Below, piece after piece: positions 43,445 through 52,412 of a stretch of DNA of 64,000 nucleotides. Each line of letters opens with the position of its first letter. Positions within the stretch are counted from its first letter, which is position 1. The DNA comes from Polynucleobacter sp. AM-7D1 (GTDB lineage: Bacteria > Pseudomonadota > Gammaproteobacteria > Burkholderiales > Burkholderiaceae): the NCBI RefSeq assembly GCF_018688455.1, contig NZ_CP061319.1, positions 1,302,001 through 1,366,000 of the forward strand, given 5' to 3'. A model generated the notes under the pieces. It saw nothing but the letters and a program-made list of their open reading frames with translations. It was not told the DNA's origin and made no database searches. The translations under genes were made by a program, and so were the position numbers.

Positions 43445-44617
43445 ATGTCAGCCAATTCAAACTCTCTGCCATTTATTCCGTTTACGCGCCCGCACTTTAA
43501 TCAAGAAACAATTGATGCAGTTGCAGAGGTATTGCGCTCTGGTTGGGTAACCTCAGGACCGAAGTTGGCGGAATTTGAAGCCACCTTGGGCGAATACTTT
43601 GGCGGACGCCCAGTGCGGTGTTTTGCCAACGGCACTGCCACCATGAAAATCGCTCTGCAGGTTGCTGGTATTGGTCCAGGCGATGAAGTGATTACTACCC
43701 CGATTTCTTGGGTAGCCACCTCAAACGTCATTCTGAGCGTTGGTGCAAAACCTGTGTTTGTCGATATCGATCCCGTGAGCAGGAATATCGACTTAAATAA
43801 AGTGGCCGCAGCCATTACACCAAAGACGCGCGCCATCATGCCAGTGTATTTGGCTGGGCTTCCAGTCAATATGGATCAACTCTATGACTTGGCTAAGCAA
43901 TATCAGCTACGTGTGATTGAAGATGCAGCGCAAGCATTTGGATCGCAGTGGAAGGGTCAAAAGATTGGCAGTATTGGTGATCTCGTGAGTTTTAGTTTTC
44001 AGGCAAATAAAAATTTATCCACTGTTGAGGGTGGCTGCCTTGTTCTTAATAATGCAGATGAAGCAAAGCTTGCTGAGAAGTTTCGTCTGCAAGGCCTTAC
44101 CCGCCAAGGCATGGATGGTATGGACGTTGATGTCCTTGGTGGTAAGGATAATTTGACAGATGTAAATGCTGTGATTGGTTTACATCAACTCAAACAGTTA
44201 CCGACATTTCAGGCACGTAGAAGTAATTTAGCAAGAATGTACTTCGATGCAATTCGCACTAAAATCAAGTCCGCCGGCTTAGATGATCTGAATCTAGAAC
44301 TTCCTGTAGAAAACTTTAGCGATAGCAACTGGCATATGTTCCAGGTCGTACTGCCTCTCGAACAACTGAATGTGGATCGAGCGGAGGTAATGACTGAACT
44401 CAAAGATCTAGGTATTGGTACAGGCGTTCACTACCCCACCATTACTGGATTTACGCTTTACCAAAAGCTAGGCTACCAAGTTGATGCCACCCCTATTGCA
44501 CAGCGTATTGGTCGATCGATCCTGACCCTTCCCCTCTTCCCAGGAATGGCCGATGAAGATATTGGCCGTATAGCTAGCGCTTTAGTGGGAATTTTGAAGA
44601 AACATCGCAAAAACTAA
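43445..44617 (+). CDS. arnB: UDP-4-amino-4-deoxy-L-arabinose aminotransferase
   Basis: A 390-residue DegT/DnrJ/EryC1 PLP enzyme. IEDAAQAFGS and the PLP lysine in SFQANKNLSTVEGG are typical of sugar aminotransferases. In this operon it aminates UDP-4-keto-pentose made by the ArnA dehydrogenase, using glutamate. Confidence 0.9.
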   Translation: MSANSNSLPFIPFTRPHFNQETIDAVAEVLRSGWVTSGPKLAEFEATLGEYFGGRPVRCFANGTATMKIALQVAGIGPGDEVITTPISWVATSNVILSVGAKPVFVDIDPVSRNIDLNKVAAAITPKTRAIMPVYLAGLPVNMDQLYDLAKQYQLRVIEDAAQAFGSQWKGQKIGSIGDLVSFSFQANKNLSTVEGGCLVLNNADEAKLAEKFRLQGLTRQGMDGMDVDVLGGKDNLTDVNAVIGLHQLKQLPTFQARRSNLARMYFDAIRTKIKSAGLDDLNLELPVENFSDSNWHMFQVVLPLEQLNVDRAEVMTELKDLGIGTGVHYPTITGFTLYQKLGYQVDATPIAQRIGRSILTLPLFPGMADEDIGRIASALVGILKKHRKN

Positions 44618-44648
44618 TATCGAGAACGGAATCAGGCAAAATTGCAGC

Positions 44649-45620
44649 ATGACTGCAAATTTAGCTACCCAAGCCTGCAATCCCTCGCTCAGCGTTGTTA
44701 TTCCCGTCTACAACGAGGAAGACGGCCTTCAAGCACTCTTTGATCGTTTATACCCCGCACTAGATGCGATGGCTAGCAAGCGCAACATTGCTTATGAAGT
44801 AGTGTTTGTAAATGATGGCAGCAAAGATCGCTCCGCCGGCATCCTGGCTAAGCAAGTTGAATTGCGTTCTGATGTCACTCGGGCGGTTTTATTTCATAGT
44901 AACTTTGGTCAACACATGGCCATCATGGCTGGCTTTGAATACTCCCGCGGTGAATACATCATCACGCTAGATGCAGATTTACAGAATCCCCCCGAAGAAA
45001 TTGATGCCTTAGTAAATGAATTACTCAAGGGTCATGACTACGTTGGCACGATTCGTGCGAATCGTCGAGATAGCTTCTTTAGAAAATTTGCTTCCCGTGC
45101 CATGAATCATTTGCGGGAAAAAATTACTCGCATCACGATGACCGACCAAGGCTGCATGCTGCGTGGCTATAGCCGTCGTATTATTGATCTTGTTCGTCAG
45201 TGTGACGAGAGCAATACATTTATTCCAGCGCTAGCTTATACCTTCGCATCGAATCCAACTGAAATCAGCGTTAAACACGAAGAGCGTTTTGCTGGTGAAT
45301 CTAAATATAGCCTCTATCAGCTTATTCGCTTGAACTTTGATTTGGTAACCGGCTTCTCCGTAATGCCTTTACAGATTTTCTCGATCCTGGGAATGTTGCT
45401 AGCAATGGCTGCGGGTAGCCTGTTTATATACCTCCTGGTCCGCCGCTTTGTTCTAGGCGCTGAAGTTGAAGGAGTCTTCACACTCTTTGCGCTCACCTTC
45501 TTCTTGATTGGCGTAATGCTGTTTGGTCTTGGTTTGCTCGGTGAATATATTGGCCGTATCTACCAACAGGTACGTGAGCGTCCACGCTATGTTGTGCAAA
45601 CTGTTTTAGAGAAAAAATAA
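44649..45620 (+). CDS. arnC: Undecaprenyl-phosphate 4-deoxy-4-formamido-L-arabinose transferase
   Basis: A 323-residue GT2 enzyme. SVVIPVYNEEDGL starts the nucleotide-sugar domain, LDADLQNPPEE gives the metal site, and two C-terminal helices (about 235-300) anchor it in the inner membrane. It attaches formylated aminoarabinose to undecaprenyl phosphate. Confidence 0.92.
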   Translation: MTANLATQACNPSLSVVIPVYNEEDGLQALFDRLYPALDAMASKRNIAYEVVFVNDGSKDRSAGILAKQVELRSDVTRAVLFHSNFGQHMAIMAGFEYSRGEYIITLDADLQNPPEEIDALVNELLKGHDYVGTIRANRRDSFFRKFASRAMNHLREKITRITMTDQGCMLRGYSRRIIDLVRQCDESNTFIPALAYTFASNPTEISVKHEERFAGESKYSLYQLIRLNFDLVTGFSVMPLQIFSILGMLLAMAAGSLFIYLLVRRFVLGAEVEGVFTLFALTFFLIGVMLFGLGLLGEYIGRIYQQVRERPRYVVQTVLEKK

Positions 45621-46490
45621 TTGCACGCAGTCGTCTTTGCATATCACGATGTTGGTGTTAATTGCCTTAAGGCATTAATCGCTGCGGGTATCCAGATTGA
45701 TTTGGTACTTACCCATCAAGATGATCCCAACGAGAATGTCTGGTTTGGTAGTGTTGCCAAGCTTTGTGAGGCACAGCAGATTCCTTACATCACACCAAAC
45801 GCAAACGAGTTAATGGATCTCGTACCCCAGATTCAAAAACTGGCCCCTGACTATCTTTTCTCGTTTTACTATCGCCACATGATTCCGGCCGAGCTCTTGG
45901 CCTGCGCCAAAATTGCTGCGCTGAATATGCATGGCTCGCTCCTACCAAAATATCGTGGCCGTGCTCCAGTGAATTGGGCCATTCTCCATGGTGAAACTGA
46001 AACCGGCGCCACATTGCACATCATGGAAGTTAAACCAGATGCAGGCGATATCGTGGGGCAATCAGCCGTCTCTATTGGTCCCGATGAAACCGCGACAGAA
46101 GTCTTTGGAAACGTCAGTCAAGCAGCCGTAGCCGTCATGAATCAAGCTCTACCCCAGCTTGTTCAGGGCAAAGTCCCCAGAAAGTCCAATAATCTGGCTC
46201 AAGGAAGCTATTTTGGAGGTCGAAAACCTGCTGATGGCCAAATTCTGTGGCAACAGACGGCTCAGCAGGTCCATAACCTCGTGAGAGCCGTTGCACCCCC
46301 TTATCCTGGAGCCTTTACTGACTGGGAGGGTCAACGCAGGATTGTGGCCCGTACAAGCCTTATAGGCCCATTCCCAGAGGAACTCGATCTTCAGGCTCCC
46401 GGCATCCAAGTGGTTGATAATCAGGTATTCGGCGTTTGTGGCGACCAGAGAGCGGTAGAGATACTGGACTGGTTCCCAGCAGACAGCTAA
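45621..46490 (+). CDS. Stand-alone ArnA-type UDP-L-Ara4N formyltransferase
   Basis: A 289-residue formyltransferase equivalent to the N-terminal half of E. coli ArnA. Asn102, His104 (NMHGSLLPKYRG) and Asp140 (VKPDAGD) sit at the same numbers as I recall for ArnA's catalytic triad. The first codon is TTG directly after the arnC stop. The dehydrogenase half is a separate gene downstream, so the usual bifunctional ArnA is split here. Confidence 0.9.
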   Translation: MHAVVFAYHDVGVNCLKALIAAGIQIDLVLTHQDDPNENVWFGSVAKLCEAQQIPYITPNANELMDLVPQIQKLAPDYLFSFYYRHMIPAELLACAKIAALNMHGSLLPKYRGRAPVNWAILHGETETGATLHIMEVKPDAGDIVGQSAVSIGPDETATEVFGNVSQAAVAVMNQALPQLVQGKVPRKSNNLAQGSYFGGRKPADGQILWQQTAQQVHNLVRAVAPPYPGAFTDWEGQRRIVARTSLIGPFPEELDLQAPGIQVVDNQVFGVCGDQRAVEILDWFPADS

Positions 46491-46535
46491 CAAATTAAAA
46501 GTAGCACTCTTTAGATTAAAAACGAGGCAGTAAAG

Positions 46536-47582
46536 ATGAAAAAAGTACTCATTCTTGGCGTAAACGGCTTTATTGGTCATCACCTCTCAAAACGCATCCT
46601 GGAGACAACCGATTGGGATGTCTACGGCATGGATATGCAAAACGATCGCCTAGGTGATTTAGTGAACCACCCCCGCATGCATTTCTTTGAGGGCGATATC
46701 ACCATCAATAAAGAATGGGTTGAGTATCACATTCGTAAATGCGACGTTATTCTGCCTTTAGTAGCCATTGCGACACCGGCCACTTATGTTCAGCAGCCAC
46801 TCAAAGTATTTGAACTCGACTTCGAAGCTAACTTACCAATCGTACGTTCAGCTGTTAAATATAAAAAGCATTTGGTATTCCCATCTACATCCGAAGTCTA
46901 TGGCATGTGTGAAGATGGTGAATTTGATCCCGCTAAATCCAATATGGTTTACGGTCCAATCAATAAGCCACGGTGGATCTATGCTTGCTCTAAGCAATTG
47001 ATGGATCGCGTGATCTGGGGTTACGGCATGGAAGGTCTACGCTTCACTCTCTTCCGCCCATTTAACTGGATTGGCCCAGGTCTAGATAGTATCTACACAC
47101 CAAAAGAAGGCTCCTCCCGTGTAGTGACGCAATTCTTAGGTCATATTGTTCGCGGTGAATCCATCAACGTGGTTGATGGTGGCGCGCAGAAACGTGCCTT
47201 TACTTATGTTGACGATGGCATTGATGCCCTAATGCGCATCATCGATAACAAAGATGGTGTTGCAAACGGCAAGATCTACAACATCGGCAATCCCAAGAAC
47301 AATCACTCTATTCGTGAACTCGCCAATCAGATGCTAGAGATTGCTCGTAGCATTCCAGAGTATGCGAAGACAGCGAATGAAGTGAAGATTGTAGAAACTA
47401 CTTCTGGTGCTTACTACGGTGAAGGCTATCAAGACGTTCAAAACCGTGTACCCGCTATTGACAACACCATGAGTGAGTTGGGTTGGAAGCCAACTATTAA
47501 TATGAGCGACGCGCTGAAGAATATTTTCGAGGCCTATCGTGAAGATGTAGAAAAAGCACGTCACCTGGTTGATAACGAATAA
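46536..47582 (+). CDS. Stand-alone ArnA-type UDP-glucuronate decarboxylase
   Basis: A 348-residue SDR enzyme equivalent to the C-terminal half of E. coli ArnA: LGVNGFIGHHL for NAD, PSTSEVYG with Ser119/Glu120, Tyr149-x3-Lys153, and the Arg of YQDVQNR. It oxidises and decarboxylates UDP-glucuronate to the 4-keto-pentose used by ArnB. It is 45 bases after the formyltransferase gene and in another frame. Confidence 0.92.
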   Translation: MKKVLILGVNGFIGHHLSKRILETTDWDVYGMDMQNDRLGDLVNHPRMHFFEGDITINKEWVEYHIRKCDVILPLVAIATPATYVQQPLKVFELDFEANLPIVRSAVKYKKHLVFPSTSEVYGMCEDGEFDPAKSNMVYGPINKPRWIYACSKQLMDRVIWGYGMEGLRFTLFRPFNWIGPGLDSIYTPKEGSSRVVTQFLGHIVRGESINVVDGGAQKRAFTYVDDGIDALMRIIDNKDGVANGKIYNIGNPKNNHSIRELANQMLEIARSIPEYAKTANEVKIVETTSGAYYGEGYQDVQNRVPAIDNTMSELGWKPTINMSDALKNIFEAYREDVEKARHLVDNE

Positions 47583-47594
47583 GTACAGAGGTTC

Positions 47595-48512
47595 ATGGCT
47601 AAGATTGCACTCAAGGTAGATGTTGACACCCTACGCGGCACTAAAGAAGGCGTCCCCAATCTAGCGCGCACACTTGAACGCTTTGGCCTTAAAGCTACTT
47701 TTTTATTTAGCCTAGGTCCAGACCATACTGGTTGGGCACTGAAGCGTGTCTTTAGGCCGGGCTTTCTAAAGAAGGTGAGTCGCACTTCTGTTGTTGAACA
47801 CTACGGTATTAAGACTTTGCTCTACGGCGTCCTCCTTCCTGGGCCAGATATTGGCAAACAAGCCGCCGCTGAAATGCGTGCGATTGATGCAGCAGGTCAT
47901 GAAACTGGAATTCACACCTGGGATCATGTGGCCTGGCAAGACGCAGTGCGTAATCGTGATGCCCAATGGACTAAAGCACAGATGCAAAAGAGCTGGGATC
48001 GCTTTGTAGAAATCTTCGGGCACACACCAGTTACCTATGGTGCCGCTGGCTGGCAAATGAATGAAGCTGCTTTTGAGCAACTTGATCAATGGGGTATCAA
48101 ATACTCTTCTGATGGTAGAGCCGAACCGAATTTGATGCCATATCGCTTTGACCTGCCCTCCGGTAAAGCGAAACATGTGCAATACCCAACTACCCTACCC
48201 ACCTTTGATGAGTTGATTGGCATTGATGATGCAGACGAGTTTGGCGCCGTCACAAGACTTCTTGAGATCACCCAAAGTAATCCCAATGATCAGGTATTTA
48301 CTTTGCATGCGGAGCTAGAAGGTCAAAAGCTGCTACCCGCCTTTGAGCAATTGCTCGCCGGATGGTTAAACCAAGGTCACGATCTAGTAACTATGGGCGA
48401 ATTGCATCAATCCTGGGAAGCAACTAAACAACTCGATAAAATAGCTGTACAACCCGTCACTTGGGGAGAAATTCCCAACCGAAGTGGCGAACTCATTTTG
48501 CAATCAAGTTAA
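47595..48512 (+). CDS. arnD: 4-deoxy-4-formamido-L-arabinose-phosphoundecaprenol deformylase
   Basis: A 305-residue NodB-type polysaccharide deacetylase. KVDVDTLRGTKEGVPNL supplies the Asp pair and HETGIHTWDHVAWQD the metal His residues. It removes the formyl group from the lipid-linked sugar before flipping. arnE/arnF flippase genes and ugd are not in the window. Confidence 0.92.
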   Translation: MAKIALKVDVDTLRGTKEGVPNLARTLERFGLKATFLFSLGPDHTGWALKRVFRPGFLKKVSRTSVVEHYGIKTLLYGVLLPGPDIGKQAAAEMRAIDAAGHETGIHTWDHVAWQDAVRNRDAQWTKAQMQKSWDRFVEIFGHTPVTYGAAGWQMNEAAFEQLDQWGIKYSSDGRAEPNLMPYRFDLPSGKAKHVQYPTTLPTFDELIGIDDADEFGAVTRLLEITQSNPNDQVFTLHAELEGQKLLPAFEQLLAGWLNQGHDLVTMGELHQSWEATKQLDKIAVQPVTWGEIPNRSGELILQSS

Positions 48513-48549
48513 CTGGCATTACGTAATACATAAAATTAGAGAGGCCATC

Positions 48550-49017
48550 ATGACAGTAGAAATTGGTAAGCCAATGCCCCCGTGTGCAATCCCAGCAACA
48601 TCAGGATTGACGTTTACTCCAGACTCAGCCAAAGGCAAAAAGCTGGTAATCTACTTTTACCCAAAAGATATGACTCCTGGCTGCACAGCAGAGTCTGGTG
48701 AATTCCGGGACAACATTGATGCCTTCACTAAAGCCAATACCTTAATCGTTGGCGTATCTCGGGATAGCATCAAATCTCACGATAACTTCCGCAGCAAACT
48801 TGGGCTGCCATTTGAGCTAGTGGCTGATACCGAAGAAATCCTCTGTCAACTCTTTGGTGTGATGAAGTTGAAAAACATGTATGGCAAACAAGTTCGTGGT
48901 GTTGAGCGCAGCACCTTCCTCTTTGACTCTTCAGGTAAGCTCGCAAAAGAGTGGCGCGGCCTTAAGGTTCCTGGACATGTGACAGAGGTATTACAAGCAG
49001 CCCAAGTTACCAAATAA
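48550..49017 (+). CDS. bcp: Peroxiredoxin of the BCP/PrxQ group without the usual resolving Cys
   Basis: A 155-residue thiol peroxidase. The peroxidatic Cys is in YPKDMTPGCTAESGEFRD. E. coli BCP has a second Cys five residues later; here that position is Gly. The alternative helix-3 Cys position (in SHDNF-R) is Arg. Cys in EEILCQLF or near the N-terminus (PPCAIP) might resolve instead, or it may be a 1-Cys enzyme. GAGG precedes the ATG. Confidence 0.88.
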   Translation: MTVEIGKPMPPCAIPATSGLTFTPDSAKGKKLVIYFYPKDMTPGCTAESGEFRDNIDAFTKANTLIVGVSRDSIKSHDNFRSKLGLPFELVADTEEILCQLFGVMKLKNMYGKQVRGVERSTFLFDSSGKLAKEWRGLKVPGHVTEVLQAAQVTK

Positions 49018-49076
49018 TTTTTTAATTAATTTAATCTGGGGTACTTGCAAAGCCTAAAATTTGGGGTAAAGTTGTT

Positions 49077-49251
49077 CATATGCACCGTAAACGACGGGAA
49101 AGTCTAACAGTCAGTTTGACTCATCAGCCTGAGTACTTCAGAACAGGCTCGGTAAGCAACCCCCGCCGTTTTTCAGATCGTTTTACACCCAGTTTCGTTA
49201 TAGACCGTCAATGCAATCCGCTTGGCGGTTTTTTCTTTTAGGAGAGTCTGC
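49077..49251 (+). promoter_or_regulatory. Long structured leader of phoH with a terminator-like hairpin before the ribosome site
   Basis: A promoter-like pair TTGCAA (49045-49050) and TAAAGT (49067-49072) precedes about 175 untranslated bases. AAACGACGGG (49089-49098) can pair with CCCGCCGTTT (49162-49171) with one mismatch. Inside lie AGTCA/TGACT (49109-49121) and AGCCTG/CAGGCT (49126-49149), giving a three-way junction. Then CCGC-TTG-GCGG (49218-49228) runs into T6CT4, directly followed by AGGAGA and the phoH ATG. This layout suggests an attenuator or riboswitch-like element. A 53-codon frame (49080-49241) also spans it. The pairing was read by eye only. Confidence 0.5.
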
Positions 49252-50928
49252 ATGCCATTGCCCCCAATCCCAACTCAAATTGCTGGCCAAGTAAAAATTA
49301 GTAGCAAAGACACTCCAAATTTAAAGAAGCGTCCTGCACCAGCAAAAACTGTTGTGATGGAAAGTCATGCTCCAGATTGGGCAACAGATGCAGAAGAGGA
49401 CTTATCTGCCGCTGAAGTTGCCCTCGAGAAAATCAAAAGTGATCGCAGTCCAGTTGCACCACGTCATGAGCGTGATGACAGGAAAATGGCAAGCGTCCCA
49501 GAAAAACCAAAGCGCATTGTTCGCACTGGCCCACCTAGCCTATTTGTTTTAGATACCAATGTACTGATGCATGACCCGAGCTCCCTGTTCCGTTTCTCCG
49601 AACACGACCTCTTCCTGCCAATGACCACACTTGAGGAGTTGGATAACCACAAGAAAGGAATGACTGAGGTTGCCCGTAATGCCCGTACCGTCAGCCGCTC
49701 ATTAGATCAATTGGTTGCCGGCACCAGCGGTACATTAGATGAAGGTATTCCACTCAATAAATTAGGTAATCAGGACGTATCTGGTCGCCTCTTTTTCCAG
49801 ACCAAACTAACCACCGAATCTTTGCCTGAAGGTCTACCCGAGGGTAAAGGTGACAACCTCATCCTCGCTGTTGTGAGCGAGCTCCAAAAGACACGCAAAG
49901 GTCAAGAGGTAGTTTTGGTATCTAAAGATATCAATATGCGTATTAAGGCGCGCGCCCTAGGATTGCCTGCTGAAGACTATTTCAACGATCAAGTGCTAGA
50001 GGATCGAGATTTAATGTATTCCGGTGTCATGTCATTGCCAGCAGACTTCTGGCCGAAGCATGGCAAAGATATGGAAAGCTGGGCTGATGGCAAATCTGGC
50101 ACGATGTTTTATCGCGTCACCGGCCCTTCAGTTCCAAACATGCTGGTCAATGAGTTTGTCTATCAAGAAAATCCAGACGGCTCCACACCTTTCTACGCGC
50201 AAGTAAAAGAAATTAATGGCAAGACCGCCCTCCTACAGACTTTGAGAGATTTTTCACACCAGAAAAATAATGTGTGGAGTGTGACCGCGCGCAACCGCGA
50301 ACAAAACTTCGCAATGAACTTGCTGATGAATCCGGATGTGGATTTCATTACATTACTGGGCCAAGCGGGTACCGGAAAAACCTTGCTAGCTCTAGCTGCT
50401 GGTCTTGAACAGGTGTTGGATAGTAAGCGCTATAACGAAATTATCATTACGCGCGCTACCGTTCCTGTTGGTGAAGATATTGGCTTTTTGCCAGGCACTG
50501 AAGAGGAAAAAATGCAGCCTTGGATGGGTGCTTTTGATGACAACCTTGAGGTCTTGCAACGTAATGAAGATGGTGGTGCCGGTGAATGGGGTCGTGCTGC
50601 TACACAAGAATTGATTCGTTCACGCATCAAAGTGAAGAGTATGAATTTCATGCGTGGCAGAACTTTTGTAAGTAAGTTTGTGATTATTGATGAAGCGCAA
50701 AACTTAACTCCGAAGCAAATGAAAACCTTAGTGACTCGTGCTGGGCCAGGAACTAAGATTGTTTGCTTGGGCAATATTGCCCAAATCGACACACCTTACT
50801 TAACTGAAGGCTCTTCAGGGTTGACTTATGTTGTTGATCGCTTCAAAGGCTGGCGTCATGGTGGGCATGTGACTCTAGCTCGTGGAGAACGTTCACGTCT
50901 TGCGGATCATGCTGCTGACGCACTCTAG
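49252..50928 (+). CDS. PhoH-like ATPase with N-terminal PIN domain
   Basis: A 558-residue PhoH2-type protein. The PIN ribonuclease domain begins FVLDTNVLMHDPSSLF (about residue 95) with acidic residues spaced as in active PIN nucleases. The C-terminal PhoH ATPase has GQAGTGKTLLAL and FVIIDEAQNLTP. Such fusions act as RNA unwinding/cleaving enzymes in the studied mycobacterial case. I chose ATG 49252 with AGGAGA seven bases before it. Confidence 0.92.
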   Translation: MPLPPIPTQIAGQVKISSKDTPNLKKRPAPAKTVVMESHAPDWATDAEEDLSAAEVALEKIKSDRSPVAPRHERDDRKMASVPEKPKRIVRTGPPSLFVLDTNVLMHDPSSLFRFSEHDLFLPMTTLEELDNHKKGMTEVARNARTVSRSLDQLVAGTSGTLDEGIPLNKLGNQDVSGRLFFQTKLTTESLPEGLPEGKGDNLILAVVSELQKTRKGQEVVLVSKDINMRIKARALGLPAEDYFNDQVLEDRDLMYSGVMSLPADFWPKHGKDMESWADGKSGTMFYRVTGPSVPNMLVNEFVYQENPDGSTPFYAQVKEINGKTALLQTLRDFSHQKNNVWSVTARNREQNFAMNLLMNPDVDFITLLGQAGTGKTLLALAAGLEQVLDSKRYNEIIITRATVPVGEDIGFLPGTEEEKMQPWMGAFDDNLEVLQRNEDGGAGEWGRAATQELIRSRIKVKSMNFMRGRTFVSKFVIIDEAQNLTPKQMKTLVTRAGPGTKIVCLGNIAQIDTPYLTEGSSGLTYVVDRFKGWRHGGHVTLARGERSRLADHAADAL

Positions 50929-51448
50929 GCATTCTTCCCCATGCCGCACTCTTATTGGGTGCGGCATTTTTATTTGCACCCTCCTCTCATTCTCGGGATG
51001 CAGTAACTTTGGATCAAAAAATAATGCCACTAAGGTTGCGCAATTTAAGCAAGATACCAGCGTAGGTACTGAAGATATTTCGATCGCTGCAGTAGGTTTA
51101 GTGGGTGTGCCTTATCGCTATGGCGGTAATAATCCTAAGGGTGGATTTGATTGCAGTGGGCTGATTGCTTATGTCTACCAAAAGTCAGCCAACATTAAAC
51201 TGCCACGGACCATTCAAGAAATGAGCTCTAGGGGGCAGAGCGTTGAAAATCAACCGCCTGCACCAGGGGACCTAGTCTTTTTCAACACTACTGGTGCTAA
51301 GTATTCACATGCAGGAATTTATGTTGGGCAAGGTAGATTTGTACATGCCCCAAGCGCTGGAGGAACTGTGCGCCTGGAGTACATCACTACACCCTATTGG
51401 GCAGCTAGATTTACTGAGGCCAGAAGACTAAGCTCGGCATCTCAATAG
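50909..51448 (+). CDS. NlpC/P60 family lipoprotein (peptidoglycan endopeptidase)
   Basis: About 179 residues. A hydrophobic segment ends in LSFSGC, a lipobox for lipid attachment at Cys. The NlpC/P60 domain has GVPYRYGG, catalytic Cys in GFDCSGLIAYVY and His in YSHAGIYVG. It likely cuts stem peptides of peptidoglycan. ATG 50909 overlaps phoH by 20 bases, and no in-frame ATG, GTG or TTG lies between it and the lipobox. A terminator hairpin lies within its signal-peptide codons. Confidence 0.8.
   Translation: MLLTHSRHSSPCRTLIGCGIFICTLLSFSGCSNFGSKNNATKVAQFKQDTSVGTEDISIAAVGLVGVPYRYGGNNPKGGFDCSGLIAYVYQKSANIKLPRTIQEMSSRGQSVENQPPAPGDLVFFNTTGAKYSHAGIYVGQGRFVHAPSAGGTVRLEYITTPYWAARFTEARRLSSASQ
50941..50975 (+). 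terminator. Terminator of phoH inside the NlpC signal-peptide codons
   Basis: ATGCCGCAC (50941-50949), nine-base loop, GTGCGGCAT (50959-50967), then TTTTATTT. It follows the phoH stop by 12 bases and must be read through to express the lipoprotein. Confidence 0.82.
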
Positions 51449-51543
51449 TCTGTGGGGCTAATACATAGATGGTGATTTTTCATCAATAATCCCATGAAGA
51501 TACATTTTAGGATTTTGAATTTAAACAATATGGGCAAGAAATA

Positions 51544-52365
51544 ATGAAAGAAATTGACATAGACCGTATTCAAGAAATAATCGTCACAGCGGCAACTGAT
51601 ATCGGTATCAAGATCTTGGCTGCTATTGCCTTTTGGATCATTGGGCGCTGGTTGATTCGCTTTGCTATCAGCATTCTGAGTAAAGGCTTGGAGCAACAAA
51701 AATTAGACGCAACCATTCTTCGCTATATCAGATCGGTTATTTCAGTCACCCTCAATATTCTTCTAGTCATTGGCATTCTGGGCTATTTTGGCATTCAGAC
51801 AACTAGCTTTGCTGCCTTGATTGCCACCGCTGGCGTTGCAATTGGCGCAGCTTGGGCAGGCCTTCTATCGAACTTTGCTGCCGGGGTGTTCATTATTGTT
51901 CTGCGCCCATTCAAGGTGGGAGACTTTATTACCGCAGGAGGAATCACCGGTACCGTAAAGGAAATTGGTCTATTTTCCTCAACGATTAACACGCCTGACA
52001 ATATTGCCACCATGATTGGTAATAACAAAATTTTGGGCGATACCATTCAAAACTTTAGCAACACTCCCTATCGTAGAGTGGATCTTAAGTGTCAACTCTC
52101 GGGGGCTGCCGACCAAATCGCTGCGATGCAACTTTTACGAGAAAAAATTTCTGCGATCCCAAACGTATTAAAAGACCCAGCTGTTGAAGTCAATATATTA
52201 GAGTTCAATCTCGTGGGTCCAGTACTAGCAGTGCGTCCTTATTGCAATAACAATTATTACTGGCAAGTCTATTTTGATAGCAATCGCGTTATGAGTGAGG
52301 CATTAACTTCAGCTGGATTCCCGGCACCTATTGCCTCACAAAACATGATCATGAAGCAAAACTAG
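51544..52365 (+). CDS. MscS-family small-conductance mechanosensitive channel
   Basis: A 273-residue MscS-type channel with three membrane helices. The pore helix region TAGVAIGAAWAGLLSNFAAGVFIIVLRPFKVGD is the family hallmark, followed by the cytoplasmic beta and alpha/beta vestibule. It should release solutes on osmotic down-shock. It converges on dnaB. Confidence 0.93.
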   Translation: MKEIDIDRIQEIIVTAATDIGIKILAAIAFWIIGRWLIRFAISILSKGLEQQKLDATILRYIRSVISVTLNILLVIGILGYFGIQTTSFAALIATAGVAIGAAWAGLLSNFAAGVFIIVLRPFKVGDFITAGGITGTVKEIGLFSSTINTPDNIATMIGNNKILGDTIQNFSNTPYRRVDLKCQLSGAADQIAAMQLLREKISAIPNVLKDPAVEVNILEFNLVGPVLAVRPYCNNNYYWQVYFDSNRVMSEALTSAGFPAPIASQNMIMKQN

Positions 52366-52412
52366 AGAATGTTAAATCTACCGAATCTCAATCTTTGGAT
52401 TGAAGTAATTAC

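Noticed and set aside
49080..49241. The 53-codon frame in the phoH leader as a protein-coding gene.
   Set aside because: It has no ribosome site, and the structured RNA and terminator-like end explain the region better. It is mentioned as part of the leader.
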